Below, piece after piece: positions 1-10,323 of a stretch of 58,462 bases of DNA (position 1 is the first letter of the stretch; each line of letters starts with the position of its first letter). Source of the DNA: Paracoccus salipaludis (GTDB lineage: Bacteria; Pseudomonadota; Alphaproteobacteria; Rhodobacterales; Rhodobacteraceae); NCBI RefSeq assembly GCF_002287065.1, contig NZ_NSJZ01000017.1, positions 1 through 58,462 on the forward strand, in the 5' to 3' direction. The position numbers and the translations under genes were made by a program. The notes beneath the pieces were generated by a model that saw nothing but the letters and a program-made list of their open reading frames with translations, was not told where the DNA came from and did not search any database.

Positions 1-450
1 GCGTCCGAGATGCTGAAATACGACGTCAAGCCCGAGATCGAGGCCTTCGACCTGTCGCATATCCTGCAGGCCAGGAAGATGGCCGACGACGGGCGGCTGA
101 AGGGCACGCCCTATGTGCAGTTCGTCATGGGCGTGAAGAACGCCATGCCCGCCGACCGCGAGGTGTTCGACTACTACATCCGCACGGTCAGGCGGCTGTT
201 CGGCGAGAACGCGCCCTGGTGCGCGGCGGGCATCGGGCCTAGCCAGATCGTGCTGAACGAATGGGCGATCTCGTCGGGCGGCCACGCGCGCACGGGGCTC
301 GAGGACAACGTGCGGCTGGACCGCGACCGGCTGGCGCCCTCGAACGCCGCACTGGTGCGCCGCGCGGCGGAGCTGTGCGAGAAATACGGGCGCCCCGTCG
401 CCACCTGGCAGCAGGCACGGCAGATCCTCGGGCTCAGGATGCCTGCATGA
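1..450 (+). CDS. BKACE family beta-keto acid cleavage enzyme, 3' part (DUF849)
   Basis: The reading frame is open from the first base, so the N-terminal half lies outside the window; about 149 C-terminal residues remain. The sequence resembles the C-terminal half of the 3-keto-5-aminohexanoate cleavage (BKACE, DUF849) family: a segment around ARKMADDGRLKG, then GPSQIVLNEWAISSGGHART and a GLEDNVRLDRDRL stretch, which is the usual end of the TIM barrel with the conserved GLEDN. These Zn-dependent enzymes condense a beta-keto acid with acetyl-CoA to give acetoacetate and a new acyl-CoA. The substrate cannot be told from this part. The gene ends about 600 bases before the fucose genes on the same strand, so a link to them is possible but unproven. 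Confidence 0.85.
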   Translation, partial: ASEMLKYDVKPEIEAFDLSHILQARKMADDGRLKGTPYVQFVMGVKNAMPADREVFDYYIRTVRRLFGENAPWCAAGIGPSQIVLNEWAISSGGHARTGLEDNVRLDRDRLAPSNAALVRRAAELCEKYGRPVATWQQARQILGLRMPA

Positions 451-664
451 CAATGGCGGGCGGCCTCTGGGGGCAGCTTTACGGAGACGCCGGGATGGAA
501 GGCCCCCACGCCTGCCGACCGCCCGGGCAGCCGCGGAGGTGACGGTCTAAGGCCCGGCTTCGGGGGGGGCAGGACGCAGGACGGCCGCCTACGGCGCTTC
601 GCGATGTTGCCGGACATCGGACCCGTGATAGACTGGCGTCTGGTTCAGGCAAACGGGCAGGCAG

Positions 665-961
665 ATGAGCGCGCATCCGCAGAACGCCGGTTCCCCACAT
701 CGCGGGCGGATCGTGGCCTGGGGGTCCGCCGCCCTGCTGATCCTGCTGCCCCTGCTTGCGATGCAGGTCACCAATCAGGTGAACTGGGGTGTCTTCGACT
801 TCGTGGCCGCCGCCCTGCTGATCGGCGGTGCCGGCCTCGGGTGGGAACTGGCGCTGAGGCTGACCCGAAGCCGCGCTTGGCGTGCCGCCATCGCACTGGC
901 GCTTGCGGCGGCCTTTCTGCTGACCTGGGCCGAGCTTGCCGTGGGCGTCTTCGGCCGGTAG
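665..961 (+). CDS. Small hypothetical membrane protein
   Basis: A 98-residue protein with about three hydrophobic segments: roughly residues 16-35 (IVAWGSAALLILLPLLAMQV), 43-63 (FDFVAAALLIGGAGLGWELAL) and 72-93 (AWRAAIALALAAAFLLTWAEL), with an Arg-rich loop between the last two. The pattern resembles small uncharacterised inner-membrane proteins common in Rhodobacteraceae. No catalytic motif is visible. The start has a modest ribosome-binding stretch (GGCAGGCAG). It stands alone between the BKACE gene and the mutarotase gene. Function unknown. Confidence 0.6.
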   Translation: MSAHPQNAGSPHRGRIVAWGSAALLILLPLLAMQVTNQVNWGVFDFVAAALLIGGAGLGWELALRLTRSRAWRAAIALALAAAFLLTWAELAVGVFGR

Positions 962-1048
962 GGCGCGACGCCCGGGGGACCGGCGGACAATCCGGTTGAC
1001 CCGCCGCGCCCTTGTGCCAGAGTTCCGGCCGGCACAGGAGGCAGGGTC

Positions 1049-1483
1049 ATGCTCAAGGGGATCGACGCGCGCATCAGCCCGGACCTGCTGCGGGTCCTGG
1101 CCCGGATGGGGCATGGCGACGAGATCGTGATTGCGGATGCGAACTTCCCGTCGGCCGCCGTCGCCCGCCACACGGTCGCCCAAACCGAGTTGCGGATCGA
1201 CTGCGACGCCGTGGCGGCCCTGCGCGCGATCCTGTCGCTGCTGCCAATCGACAGCTTCGAACCCGATCCCGTCCTGACGATGCAGGTCGTGGACGACCCG
1301 GCGGCGGTGCCCGCGGTCGTGGCCGAGGCGGTGCCTCTGCTGGCCGCCGAGGGGCTGCGCCCGGCGGCCCTTGAACGCTTCGCCTTCTATGACCGGGCGC
1401 GGCGCGGCTTTGCCGTCCTGCGCACGGCCGAAACCCGCCCTTACGGCAACTTCATCCTGCGCAAGGGCGTGATCTCGGCCTGA
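1049..1483 (+). CDS. fucU: L-fucose mutarotase (RbsD/FucU family)
   Basis: A 144-residue RbsD/FucU-fold protein, the normal length for the family. The N-terminal MGHGDEIVIADANFP block carries the expected His22 and Asp30, and the C-terminal block ETRPYGNFILRKGV matches the FucU end with its Tyr-Gly-Asn. The family interconverts alpha and beta anomers of L-fucose and related sugars and feeds the anomer used by the dehydrogenase. GGAGG lies 12 bases before the ATG. It converges on the IclR regulator gene, separated by nine bases. Its position at the edge of a fucose catabolic locus supports fucose rather than ribose as substrate. Confidence 0.88.
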   Translation: MLKGIDARISPDLLRVLARMGHGDEIVIADANFPSAAVARHTVAQTELRIDCDAVAALRAILSLLPIDSFEPDPVLTMQVVDDPAAVPAVVAEAVPLLAAEGLRPAALERFAFYDRARRGFAVLRTAETRPYGNFILRKGVISA

Positions 1484-1492
1484 CGGCCGCCC

Positions 1493-2272
1493 TCAGATCC
1501 GGGCCGCCACCGCCTTCAGTGCCGCCGCCGCCCGGGCGCGGCCCTCCTCGCCCGCCTCGCCGGGATGCTCGATGAAGGCGCAGGTCAGGGCCGCGACGGC
1601 CTCGTCCCCGTGGCCGAGCACCGGCACGCTGATGTCCGTCACCCCGCCGAGATGGGCCGAGGGCTCGATCCGGGCGCCCTGCGCGCGGATGGCGCGGAGG
1701 TGATCGGCCACCTCGGCCAGCCGCGCCTCGGCTGCGGGGACGCCCCATTGCCCCAGTGTCCCGGCCGCCCGCTCGGGGTTCTGGAAGGCCAGAAGCGTCA
1801 GGCCCGAGCTGGTGGCGAACAGGTCCAGAAGCCCGCCGATCCGGGCCCGGAACTCCCAGTGGCCCTGCGGGCTCGCCTGCGCCACGACGATGCCCATGCC
1901 GCCCTCGGGGACGACCAGGTGGCAGGATTGGCGGATCTCGCGGGCGAACCCGTCCATCAGGGGCTGCGCCTGCGCGACCAGCCGGCGCAGGGGCGGGTGA
2001 CGGGTGGACAGCAGGAACAGCTTCATCGTCAGGGCATAGCGGTCGCCCCCCTCGTCGCGGGTGACATAGCCGCGCGCGACCAGCCGTTCCAGCATCCGGT
2101 AGATCTGCGAAGGGCCGAGGCCCAGGGCCTTCACGATCTCGGCTCGGGTGAGGCCGCGCGCCTGGTCGGCCAGCACCTCGAGGATGTCGAGCCCCCTGTC
2201 CAGCGCGGGCGCGCGGTAGCGGTCCGCCGGGGCCTCGGGCGGCCCGGTCTCGGGCGTGACGGGGGTGGTCAT
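1493..2272 (-). CDS. IclR family transcriptional regulator of the fucose locus
   Basis: I chose the ATG at 2272 because GGAGG lies seven bases upstream of it; an upstream in-frame start at 2380 would add 36 atypical residues. The 259-residue product has an N-terminal winged helix (residues about 20-80: ALDRGLDILEVLADQ, then LTRAEIVKALGLGPSQIYRMLERL) and a C-terminal IclR effector domain of GAF type ending in the DISVPVLG and ALTCAFI blocks. The gene is divergent from the fucose catabolic genes across a 138-bp gap. IclR regulators usually bind such gaps and respond to a pathway acid or sugar, so it probably controls this locus; the ligand is an inference. Confidence 0.9.
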   Translation of the reverse strand: MTTPVTPETGPPEAPADRYRAPALDRGLDILEVLADQARGLTRAEIVKALGLGPSQIYRMLERLVARGYVTRDEGGDRYALTMKLFLLSTRHPPLRRLVAQAQPLMDGFAREIRQSCHLVVPEGGMGIVVAQASPQGHWEFRARIGGLLDLFATSSGLTLLAFQNPERAAGTLGQWGVPAAEARLAEVADHLRAIRAQGARIEPSAHLGGVTDISVPVLGHGDEAVAALTCAFIEHPGEAGEEGRARAAAALKAVAARI

Positions 2273-2410
2273 CGAGGTCCTCCGTGCCGGCGGGATGCCC
2301 GCGCCCCCGGCTGCCCGGAGGGGCCGGGAGGTGCAAGGAATCTCTTGCGCCGATTTTCCACATATGAATAGCCTGTTCACAAGCGGGCAAGCAGAGACTG
2401 GGGAGGTCTG
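2273..2410. promoter_or_regulatory. Divergent iclR / fucose operon control region
   Basis: This is the only gap between the regulator and the forward operon. Most of it is G+C rich, but an A+T-rich patch at 2351-2375 (GATTTTCCACATATGAATAG) stands out and is the most likely place for a promoter or an IclR operator. A GGGGAGG ribosome-binding site precedes the forward ATG at 2411. No clean -35/-10 pair could be fixed by eye. Confidence 0.4.
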
Positions 2411-3148
2411 ATGCGACTGGCCGGAAAAACCATCCTCGTCACCGCCGCAGGCCAGGGAATCGGCCGCGCCAGCGCCATCGCCCTGGCCACCGAGGGCGCC
2501 CGCGTCATCGCCACCGACCGCGACGCGGGGCTTCTGCGCGGGCTGGAGGGGATGGAAACCGCCGCCCTCGACGTCACCGACGCGGGCGCGATCGCGGCAA
2601 CGGCCGGGCGGGTCGGCCGGCTGGACGGCCTGTTCAACTGCGCGGGCATGGTCGCGCAGGGCAGCCTTCTGGACCTGACGGACGAGGACTGGGACCGCAG
2701 CGTCGCGCTGAACGTCACGGCGATGATGCGCCTGACCCGCGCCGTGCTGCCGGGGATGCTGGATCGCGCGGCCGAGACGGGCACCGCCTCGATCCTGAAC
2801 ATGGCCTCCATGGCCTCCTCGGTCAAAGGCTTCGTGAACCGCACCGCCTATGGCGCGACCAAGGCTGCCGTGATCGGGCTGACCAAGGCCATCGCCGCCG
2901 ATTTCGTGGGTCGGGGCATCCGCTGCAACGCGCTGTGCCCCGGCACGGTGGACACGCCCAGCCTGCGCGGGCGCATCGCCGCCGCCGCCGATCCGGCGCA
3001 GGCGGAAAGGGACTTCATCGCCCGCCAGCCGATGGGACGGCTGGCCACGGTCGGGGATATAACGCCGATGGTGGTCTACCTGCTGTCGGACGAAAGCCGC
3101 TTCGTTTCGGGACAGGCCATGCTGGTCGATGGAGGCGTGACGATCTAG
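2411..3148 (+). CDS. SDR oxidoreductase, probable 2-keto-3-deoxy-L-fuconate dehydrogenase
   Basis: A 245-residue classical short-chain dehydrogenase. The cofactor motif is TAAGQGIG (residues 11-18), followed by NCAG (76-79), a catalytic Ser near 133 and Tyr147-x3-Lys151. The Asp after the second beta strand (IATDRD) favours NAD over NADP. The overall sequence is of the type of bacterial 2-keto-3-deoxy-L-fuconate dehydrogenase and its BDH2-like relatives, which oxidise the C4 hydroxyl to give 2,4-diketo-3-deoxy-L-fuconate. It is the first gene of the forward run, 50 bp before fuconolactonase. Substrate assignment rests mainly on its neighbours. Confidence 0.82.
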   Translation: MRLAGKTILVTAAGQGIGRASAIALATEGARVIATDRDAGLLRGLEGMETAALDVTDAGAIAATAGRVGRLDGLFNCAGMVAQGSLLDLTDEDWDRSVALNVTAMMRLTRAVLPGMLDRAAETGTASILNMASMASSVKGFVNRTAYGATKAAVIGLTKAIAADFVGRGIRCNALCPGTVDTPSLRGRIAAAADPAQAERDFIARQPMGRLATVGDITPMVVYLLSDESRFVSGQAMLVDGGVTI

Positions 3149-3198
3149 GCGGGATTCCTTCGTTCAGCTTCGCAGCCAGGGGAGGGGCGGCGGCGCAG

Positions 3199-4020
3199 AT
3201 GCTTGATGCACATTGCCATTTCTGGCGGCTGTCGCGGGGCGACTATGGCTGGCTGAACGGAACGGGCGGGCCGCTGGCGCCGATCCGCCGCGATTTCCTG
3301 CCCGCCGACCATCCCGGCGCGGGCCGCGTGATCGCGGTGCAGGCCGCGCCCTCGCCGGCCGAGACCGGTTTCCTGCTGGACCTTGCCGCGGCCGAGCCGC
3401 GCATCGCGGGCGTGGTGGGCTGGATCGACCTGGCCGACCCCGGCGCGCCCCGCGCCATCGCGGCGCGCGCGGGTGATCCCCTGTTCCGCGGCATCCGCCC
3501 CATGCTGCAGGACATTCCCGACACCGGCTGGCTGCTGGAAGCCCCGCGCCCCGAGGCGCTGCGGGCGCTGGCCGACCACGGGATGCGCTTCGACGCGCTG
3601 GTCACGCCGCGCCACCTGCCGGTGCTGGCGCGCTTCGCCGCGCGGAACCCGGACCTGCCCCTCGTGATCGACCATGCCGCCAAGCCGCAGCCCGGCGACA
3701 AGGCGGACTGGGCCGCCGGAATGCGGGCGCTGGCCGTGGACGGGCGCGTCTTCTGCAAGCTGTCGGGCCTTCTGACCGAGCTGTCCCCGGCCGAACGCGC
3801 CGACCCCCTGCCCGCCCTGCGCGCCATCGCGGACCCGCTTCTGGACTGGTTCGGCCCCGGGCGGCTGATCTGGGGCAGCGACTGGCCGGTGCTGACGCTG
3901 GCGGGAAGCTATGACGAATGGCTCGACCTGACCGGCGCGCTGCTGGAGGGGCTGGCCGCGCCCGAGCGTCACGCGGTCATGGGCGGCAACGCCGCGCGCT
4001 TCTACGGGGTCGAACCATGA
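3199..4020 (+). CDS. Amidohydrolase family 2, probable L-fuconolactonase
   Basis: A 273-residue TIM-barrel lactonase of the COG3618 fuconolactonase group. The start at 3199 ([11 protein letters not shown]) matches the family N-terminus; GGGGAGGGG lies 11 bases before it. Metal and catalytic signatures are HxH at residues 4-6, VIDHAAKP near 155, FCKLSGL near 185 and WGSDWPV near 225, followed by the usual NAARFYG end. These enzymes open L-fucono-1,5-lactone to L-fuconate. The stop overlaps the start of the ABC ATPase gene (ATGA), so translation is probably coupled. Confidence 0.86.
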   Translation: MLDAHCHFWRLSRGDYGWLNGTGGPLAPIRRDFLPADHPGAGRVIAVQAAPSPAETGFLLDLAAAEPRIAGVVGWIDLADPGAPRAIAARAGDPLFRGIRPMLQDIPDTGWLLEAPRPEALRALADHGMRFDALVTPRHLPVLARFAARNPDLPLVIDHAAKPQPGDKADWAAGMRALAVDGRVFCKLSGLLTELSPAERADPLPALRAIADPLLDWFGPGRLIWGSDWPVLTLAGSYDEWLDLTGALLEGLAAPERHAVMGGNAARFYGVEP

Positions 4021-5519
4021 ACGGACTGGTGCGGATGGAAGGCATCGACAAGCGCTTTCCGGGCGTCCACGCCCTGAAGTCCGTCGATTTCGACCTGCGC
4101 GCGGGCGAGGTCCACGCCCTGATGGGCGAGAACGGGGCGGGCAAGTCCACGCTGATGAAATGCCTGTCGGGCGTCTACCAGCCGGACGCGGGCCGCATCC
4201 TGATCGACGGCCAGGCGGTCGCGCTGCCCACGCCCAAGGCGGCGCAGGACCTGGGGATCGGCATCATCCACCAGGAACTGGCCCTGATGCGCGACCTGAC
4301 GGTGGCGCAGAACATCTGGATCGGGCGCGAGCCGCGGCTGTCCTTCGGCCGCATCGACGAGGCGCGCCAGAACGCCGAGGCCGCGGCCATCCTGTCGCGG
4401 ATGAACCTCGGGATCGACCCGCGCACCCCCGTCTCGCGCCTGACCATCGCGCACCAGCAGATGGTCGAGATCGCCAAGGCGCTGTCCTACCGTTCGCGCG
4501 TGCTGATCATGGACGAGCCCACGGCCGCCCTGAACGACGCCGAGATCGCCGAGCTTTTCGCCATCATCGCCCGGCTCAGGGCCGAGGGCGTGGGCATCAT
4601 CTACATCAGCCACAAGATGGACGAGATCCGGCGCATCTCGGACCGGGTCACGGTCATGCGCGACGGCGCGCATGTCGGCACGGTGGCGGCCGCCGAAACC
4701 CCCATCGCGCGGATCATCGCCATGATGGTCGGGCGCGAGCTGACCGACGAGAAGGCCGCGATCCCGGACCTTTCGGCCGCGGAAACGGCGCTCGAGGTGC
4801 GCGACCTGTCGCGGGGGCCCGAGCTGCGCGGCATCTCCTTCAGCCTCAGGCGGGGCGAGATCCTGGGCTTCGCGGGCCTGATGGGGGCGGGGCGGACGGA
4901 ACTCGCCCGCGCGATCTTCGGGGCCGAGCCGGCCGACGCGGGCCGCATCCTTGTCCACGGACGGGAGGTCTCGATCCGCAGCCCCGCCGACGCGGTCCGC
5001 GAGGGGATCGGCTACCTGTCCGAGGACCGCAAGCATTATGGCCTCGCCCTCGGCATGGACCTGCGCGCCAACATCGCCATGGCGAGCCTGCCGCGCCATG
5101 CCGACGCCATCGGCCGCATCGACGAGCAGGCGCTGGGGCGGATCGCCCGCGACTACATCGAGCGGCTGCGCATCCGCACGCCCGGCGACTGGCAGGAGGT
5201 GCGGCTTCTGTCGGGCGGCAACCAGCAGAAGGTCGTGATTGCCAAGTGGCTGCTGCGCGACTGCGACATCCTGATCTTCGACGAGCCGACGCGCGGCATC
5301 GACGTGGGCGCCAAGGCGGAAATCTACCGGCTGCTCGGCGACCTGGCGGCGGGCGGCAAGGCGATCATCGTGATCTCGTCCGAACTGCCCGAGGTACTGC
5401 GCCTGTCGCACCGCATCGCGGTCATGTGCGAAGGGCGGCTGACCGGCATCCTGCCCGGCGGGGCCTCGCAGGAGGCGATCATGGAACTGGCAACGCAGCG
5501 CGAGGGGGCGGCGGCATGA
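4017..5519 (+). CDS. Sugar ABC transporter, duplicated ATP-binding protein (RbsA/XylG type)
   Basis: The 500-residue protein has two ATP-binding cassettes, the architecture of ribose and xylose importers. Cassette 1 carries Walker [10 protein letters not shown] (residues about 38-46) and Walker [11 protein letters not shown]. Cassette 2 has a degenerate P-loop region ([13 protein letters not shown]), the signature [15 protein letters not shown] and Walker [16 protein letters not shown] degenerate second Walker A is normal in this family. The start at 4017 overlaps the lactonase stop, and the stop overlaps the permease start (ATGA). It powers import of the sugar degraded by the neighbouring enzymes, most likely L-fucose or a related 6-deoxy sugar. 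Confidence 0.95.
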   Translation: MNGLVRMEGIDKRFPGVHALKSVDFDLRAGEVHALMGENGAGKSTLMKCLSGVYQPDAGRILIDGQAVALPTPKAAQDLGIGIIHQELALMRDLTVAQNIWIGREPRLSFGRIDEARQNAEAAAILSRMNLGIDPRTPVSRLTIAHQQMVEIAKALSYRSRVLIMDEPTAALNDAEIAELFAIIARLRAEGVGIIYISHKMDEIRRISDRVTVMRDGAHVGTVAAAETPIARIIAMMVGRELTDEKAAIPDLSAAETALEVRDLSRGPELRGISFSLRRGEILGFAGLMGAGRTELARAIFGAEPADAGRILVHGREVSIRSPADAVREGIGYLSEDRKHYGLALGMDLRANIAMASLPRHADAIGRIDEQALGRIARDYIERLRIRTPGDWQEVRLLSGGNQQKVVIAKWLLRDCDILIFDEPTRGIDVGAKAEIYRLLGDLAAGGKAIIVISSELPEVLRLSHRIAVMCEGRLTGILPGGASQEAIMELATQREGAAA

Positions 5520-6526
5520 GCGAGGCCACGGCAAGGCCGTCGGGCACGGCGGACAAGGGACCGGCCCGCGCGGGCGGGGCGTATCAGAAGCTTCTGGCCT
5601 TCGCGGGCCTGATGGTGCTGGTGGCCGGCTTCTCGCTGGCCAGCCCCAGCTTCCTGCGGACCGACAACATCATCTCGATCCTGCAGGCGACCTCGGTCAA
5701 CGGGGTGCTGGCGGTGGGGGTGACGCTGATCATCATCACCGGGGGGATCGACCTGTCGATCGGCACGCTGATGACCTTCTGCGCGGTGGTCGCGGGGGTG
5801 GTGCTGACCTGGATGGGGGCGCCGCTGCCGCTGGGGGTGCTGGCCGCCATCGCCACCGGCGCGCTGGTCGGGCTGGTTTCGGGCACGCTGGTCGCGCGCG
5901 CGAAGATCCCGCCCTTCATCGCCACGCTGGGGATGATGCTGGTGCTCAAGGGCCTGTCGCTGATCGTGACCGGGACCAAGCCGATCTACTTCAACGACAC
6001 CGAAGGCTACACCGCGATCTCGCAGGGCTCGGTGGTGGGGCGGCTGATCCCGCAGTTCCCGCTGCCGAACGGGGTCTTGGTGCTGTTCGCCGTCGCCGGG
6101 GCGGTGGCCTGGATCCTGGGGCGGACCGTGCTGGGGCGCTATACCTTCGCCTTGGGGTCCAACGAGGAGGCGGTGCGCCTGTCGGGCGTCGACACCGGCC
6201 GCTGGAAGATGGCCATCTATGCCCTGTCCGGCGGCATCGTCGGCATCGCGGGGCTGCTGATCTCGAGCCGGCTGAACTCGGCCCAGCCCGCGCTGGGGCT
6301 CGGCTACGAACTCGAGGCGATCGCGGCCGTGGTCATCGGGGGCACGTCGCTGTCGGGGGGACGGGGGACGGTGCTGGGCACGGTAATCGGGGCGCTGATC
6401 ATGTCGGTGCTGACCAACGGGCTGCGCGTCCTGTCGGTCGCGCCGGAATGGCAGACGGTGGTGACCGGCGTGATCATCATCGCGGCGGTCTATGCCGACC
6501 AGCTGCGGCGGCGCGGCGCCGCCTGA
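5516..6526 (+). CDS. Sugar ABC transporter permease (RbsC type)
   Basis: A 336-residue integral membrane protein with about eight to ten hydrophobic helices, beginning near residue 25 after a short cytoplasmic tail. It contains the family blocks [17 protein letters not shown] (near residue 75), [20 protein letters not shown], and the C-terminal [18 protein letters not shown] motif that contacts the ATPase. The start overlaps the ATPase stop, so the two are translationally coupled. It forms the channel of the fucose-locus importer. Confidence 0.94.
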   Translation: MSEATARPSGTADKGPARAGGAYQKLLAFAGLMVLVAGFSLASPSFLRTDNIISILQATSVNGVLAVGVTLIIITGGIDLSIGTLMTFCAVVAGVVLTWMGAPLPLGVLAAIATGALVGLVSGTLVARAKIPPFIATLGMMLVLKGLSLIVTGTKPIYFNDTEGYTAISQGSVVGRLIPQFPLPNGVLVLFAVAGAVAWILGRTVLGRYTFALGSNEEAVRLSGVDTGRWKMAIYALSGGIVGIAGLLISSRLNSAQPALGLGYELEAIAAVVIGGTSLSGGRGTVLGTVIGALIMSVLTNGLRVLSVAPEWQTVVTGVIIIAAVYADQLRRRGAA

Positions 6527-6551
6527 AGGTCCGGGGGGTGGAGGCCCCCCT

Positions 6552-6570
6552 GCCCCGGGATCTCCGGGGC
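6552..6570 (+). terminator. Intercistronic stem-loop between permease and binding protein
   Basis: A 7-bp perfect stem GCCCCGG/CCGGGGC with loop GATCT lies in the 78-bp gap before the binding-protein gene. No run of T follows, so it is more likely an mRNA-stability or attenuation element than a full terminator. Such hairpins beside binding-protein genes help give them higher expression than the membrane subunits. Confidence 0.4.
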
Positions 6571-6604
6571 GGGACATGAATGCGTGAACCACAGGGAGGA
6601 CACC

Positions 6605-7546
6605 ATGTTCACACGACGGCAGATGATGGGCGCGGCAGCCGCGCTTTCGTTCCTGGCCAGCACCGGCGCGGGCGTCGCGCAGGATCTCTACATCCCGCTG
6701 ATCTCCAAGGGCTTCCAGCACCAGTTCTGGCAGGCGGTGAAGACCGGCGCGGACAAGGCCGGCCAGGAGATGGGCGTCCGGGTCAGCTTCGACGGCCCCG
6801 ACAACGAGACCCAGGTGGACAAGCAGATCGACATGCTGGCCGCCGCGCTGGCCAACAAGCCCGCCGCCATCGGCATCGCCGCGCTGGACAGCCAGGCCGT
6901 GATCCCGCTGCTGAAGAAGGCGCAGGCCGAGGGCATCCCGGTGATCGCCTTCGACTCGGGCGTGGAAAGCGACATCCCGCTGGCCACCGCCTCGACCGAC
7001 AACAAGGCCGCCGCGGCGCTGGCCGCCGACAAGCTGGGCGAGATGATCGGGGGCAAGGGCAAGGTGGCCGTGGTCGCCCACAACCAGACCTCGCTGACCG
7101 GCATCGACCGGCGCGACGGCTTCCTTGACCAGATGAAGTCCAGGTACCCCGAAGTCGAGGTGGTGGCGGTCGAATACGGCGACGGCGACCACCTGAAATC
7201 GACCGAGATCACAAAGGCGATCCTGGCGGCGAATGCCGACATCAAGGGTATCTTCGGCACCAACGAGGGCTCGGCCGTGGGGGTCCTGAACGGCGTGCGC
7301 GAGATGGGCGCCAAGGTCGTGGTGGTGGGCTTCGATTCCGGCAAGGCCCAGAAGGATGCGATCCGCGAGGGCGTGATGGCGGGCGCCATCACCCAGAACC
7401 CGGTCGGCATCGGCTACGAGACGGTCAAGGCCGCCGTCGCCGCCAGCAAGGGCGAGACGCTGCCCAAGACGATCGACACCGGCTTCTACTGGTATGACAA
7501 GACCAACATCGACGATCCGGCGATCGCGGCGGTTCTTTACGACTGA
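6605..7546 (+). CDS. Sugar ABC transporter periplasmic binding protein (RbsB-like)
   Basis: A 313-residue type-1 periplasmic binding protein. The N-terminus MFTRRQMMGAAAALSFLAS has twin arginines followed by a hydrophobic stretch and an alanine-rich cleavage region near GVAQ, so Tat or Sec export is possible. The mature part begins LYIPLISKGFQHQFWQAV, typical of Peripla_BP_4, and includes IAFDSGVESDI, GIDRRDGF and VVVGFDSG. GGGAGGA lies six bases before the start. In the fucose locus it probably captures L-fucose or a similar deoxy sugar; the ligand is inferred from context. Confidence 0.93.
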   Translation: MFTRRQMMGAAAALSFLASTGAGVAQDLYIPLISKGFQHQFWQAVKTGADKAGQEMGVRVSFDGPDNETQVDKQIDMLAAALANKPAAIGIAALDSQAVIPLLKKAQAEGIPVIAFDSGVESDIPLATASTDNKAAAALAADKLGEMIGGKGKVAVVAHNQTSLTGIDRRDGFLDQMKSRYPEVEVVAVEYGDGDHLKSTEITKAILAANADIKGIFGTNEGSAVGVLNGVREMGAKVVVVGFDSGKAQKDAIREGVMAGAITQNPVGIGYETVKAAVAASKGETLPKTIDTGFYWYDKTNIDDPAIAAVLYD

Positions 7547-7603
7547 TCGGGACGAAACAGGCCCGGGGGCCGCGCGCCGCCGGGCCGTGCGAACGAGGAT
7601 TTC

Positions 7604-8065
7604 ATGAAACTTCTGCGCCATGGCCCGCCGGGTCGGGAAAAGCCGGGCCTTCTGGACGGCGAGGGCCGCATCCGCGACCTGTCGGCCCATGTCGATGACA
7701 TCGCCGGCGAGGCGCTGACCCCCGAAGGGCTGGCGCGGATCTCCGCGCCGGACCCCCGCGGCCTTCCGGCTATCGAGGGCAGCCCCCGCATCGGCCCCCG
7801 GCTGGACACGCCCGACGAGGCGGGCGACGTGGACGGCCGGCGCTTCCAGGACGGCTCGACCGCGACCATGATCTTCAAGGTGCCGCGGATCATCGCCCAT
7901 CTCGGCCGCTTCCTGCCGCTGCAGCCGGGCGACGTGATCTCGACCGGGACGCCCCCCGGCGCGGGGCCGGGGCAGAAGCCGCCGGTCTGCCTGAAGGGCG
8001 GCGAGGTGATGCGCCCGGGGTTCGAGGGCTTGGGCGAGAGGACCCGGAAGGTGGTGCAGGCATGA
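7604..8065 (+). pseudogene. Fumarylacetoacetate hydrolase family gene with its catalytic core missing
   Basis: The 153-residue frame joins a family N-terminus (MKLLRHGPPGREKPGLLD, through IEGSPRIGP near residue 66) directly to a family C-terminus (QDGSTATMIFKVPRIIAHL, then PGDVISTGTPPG). Members of this group are about 280 residues long, so some 130 residues are absent. The missing part is the core of the FAH fold, which normally holds the metal-binding Glu/Glu/Asp ligands. The frame is preserved across the join, and a short TPDEAGDV island seems to survive between two losses. The intact family cleaves 2,4-diketo-3-deoxy-L-fuconate to pyruvate and L-lactate, the last step of this pathway. Without its core the product should be inactive. 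It overlaps the dehydratase start (ATGA). Confidence 0.8.
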
Positions 8066-9336
8066 CCCGGATCACCGGCCTGCGCACGGTGGACGTGCGC
8101 TTCCCGACCAGCCGGGCGCTGGACGGCTCGGACGCGATGAACCCCGATCCCGACTATTCGGCGGCCTATGTCATCCTGGACACCGACGGCCCCCACCGGG
8201 GCCATGGCCTGACCTTCACCATCGGGCGCGGCAACGAGATCTGCGTGGCCGCCATCGAGGCGCTGCGCCCGCTGGTCGTGGGCCTCGACATGGACTGGGT
8301 CACGGCGGACATGGGCCGCTTCTGGCGCCATGTCACGGGCGACAGCCAGTTGCGCTGGATCGGCCCGGACAAGGGCGCGATCCACCTGGCCACCGGCGCC
8401 GTGGTCAACGCCGCCTGGGACCTGTGGGCCAAGATGGAGGGCAAGCCGGTCTGGCGGCTGGTGGCCGACATGACGCCCGAGGAGATCGTGCGCCTGATCG
8501 ACTTCCGCTATCTCACCGACTGCATCACGCCCGACTGGGCGCTGGACTTCCTGACGCGGCAGGCCGGGGGCAAGGCGGAACGGCGCGCCATTCTCGAACG
8601 CGAGGGCTATCCCTGCTATACCACCAGCGCGGGCTGGCTGGGCTATGACGACGCCAAGCTGCGGCGCCTGTGCCGCGAGGCAGTCGAGGCGGGCTTCAGG
8701 CACATCAAGATGAAGGTCGGCCGCGACCTCGACGACGACATCCGCCGCCTGACCATCGCCCGCGAGACGGTCGGGCCAGACGTCAACCTGATGATCGACG
8801 CCAACCAGGTGTGGGAGGTGGACGAGGCCATCGACTGGGTGCGCCGGCTGTCCTTCGCGGACCCCTGGTTCATCGAGGAGCCGACCAGCCCCGACGATGT
8901 CGCCGGCCACCGCCGCATCCGCCAGGGCGTGGCCCCGGTCCAGGTCGCCACCGGCGAGATGTGCCAGAACCGCATCATGTTCAAGCAGTTCATCATGGAG
9001 GGCGCGATCGACGTGGTCCAGATCGACGCCTGCCGGCTGGGGGGCCTGAACGAGGTGCTGGCGGTCATGCTGATGGCCGCGAAGCACGGGCTGAAGGTCT
9101 GCCCGCACGCGGGCGGCGTGGGCTTGTGCGAATATGTCCAGCACATGTCGATGATCGACTACCTGTGCATCGCGGGCACGCGCGAGGGCCGGGTCATCGA
9201 ATACGTGGACCACCTGCACGAGCATTTCCTCGACCCCGTGCGGATCGAGAACGCGGCCTACATGCCCCCGCGCCTGCCCGGCTTCTCGATCGAGATGAAG
9301 CCCGAAAGCCTCGAAACCTACCGGTTCGGGGGCTAG
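8062..9336 (+). CDS. fucD: L-fuconate dehydratase (enolase superfamily)
   Basis: The 424-residue protein is of mandelate-racemase type and close to L-fuconate dehydratases, including the human ENOSF1 relative. The barrel catalytic residues are all visible: K216-x-K218 (HIKMKVGRD), metal ligands D246 (MIDANQVW), E272/E273 (EEPTSPDD) and E299 (TGEMCQN), and the catalytic His349 (CPHAGGVGLCEY). The N-terminal capping domain opens ITGLRTVDVRFPTS, as in the family. It removes water from L-fuconate to give 2-keto-3-deoxy-L-fuconate. It is coupled to the preceding truncated hydrolase gene and sits four bases before the fucose dehydrogenase gene. Confidence 0.95.
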   Translation: MTRITGLRTVDVRFPTSRALDGSDAMNPDPDYSAAYVILDTDGPHRGHGLTFTIGRGNEICVAAIEALRPLVVGLDMDWVTADMGRFWRHVTGDSQLRWIGPDKGAIHLATGAVVNAAWDLWAKMEGKPVWRLVADMTPEEIVRLIDFRYLTDCITPDWALDFLTRQAGGKAERRAILEREGYPCYTTSAGWLGYDDAKLRRLCREAVEAGFRHIKMKVGRDLDDDIRRLTIARETVGPDVNLMIDANQVWEVDEAIDWVRRLSFADPWFIEEPTSPDDVAGHRRIRQGVAPVQVATGEMCQNRIMFKQFIMEGAIDVVQIDACRLGGLNEVLAVMLMAAKHGLKVCPHAGGVGLCEYVQHMSMIDYLCIAGTREGRVIEYVDHLHEHFLDPVRIENAAYMPPRLPGFSIEMKPESLETYRFGG

Positions 9337-10116
<780 letters not shown>

Positions 10117-10323
10117 TCCGGCGCCGGGGGCGATGGCGCCCCCGCGCGTCCGCCCTTGGCGCCCCGGCCCTGCGGCGTGACGGTGCCCTCGCTCTCACGG
10201 GTGGAGGGAAGCCTGCGGCAGCGCCGGCGCGCGGCCAGCCTTTCGGCGGGACGAACCTCGCCTGCACCCGTCATCCGCCCTTCCGGCGCAGGGCTGCCCG
10301 GCCCGATGCCGGCCGGGAAAGGG

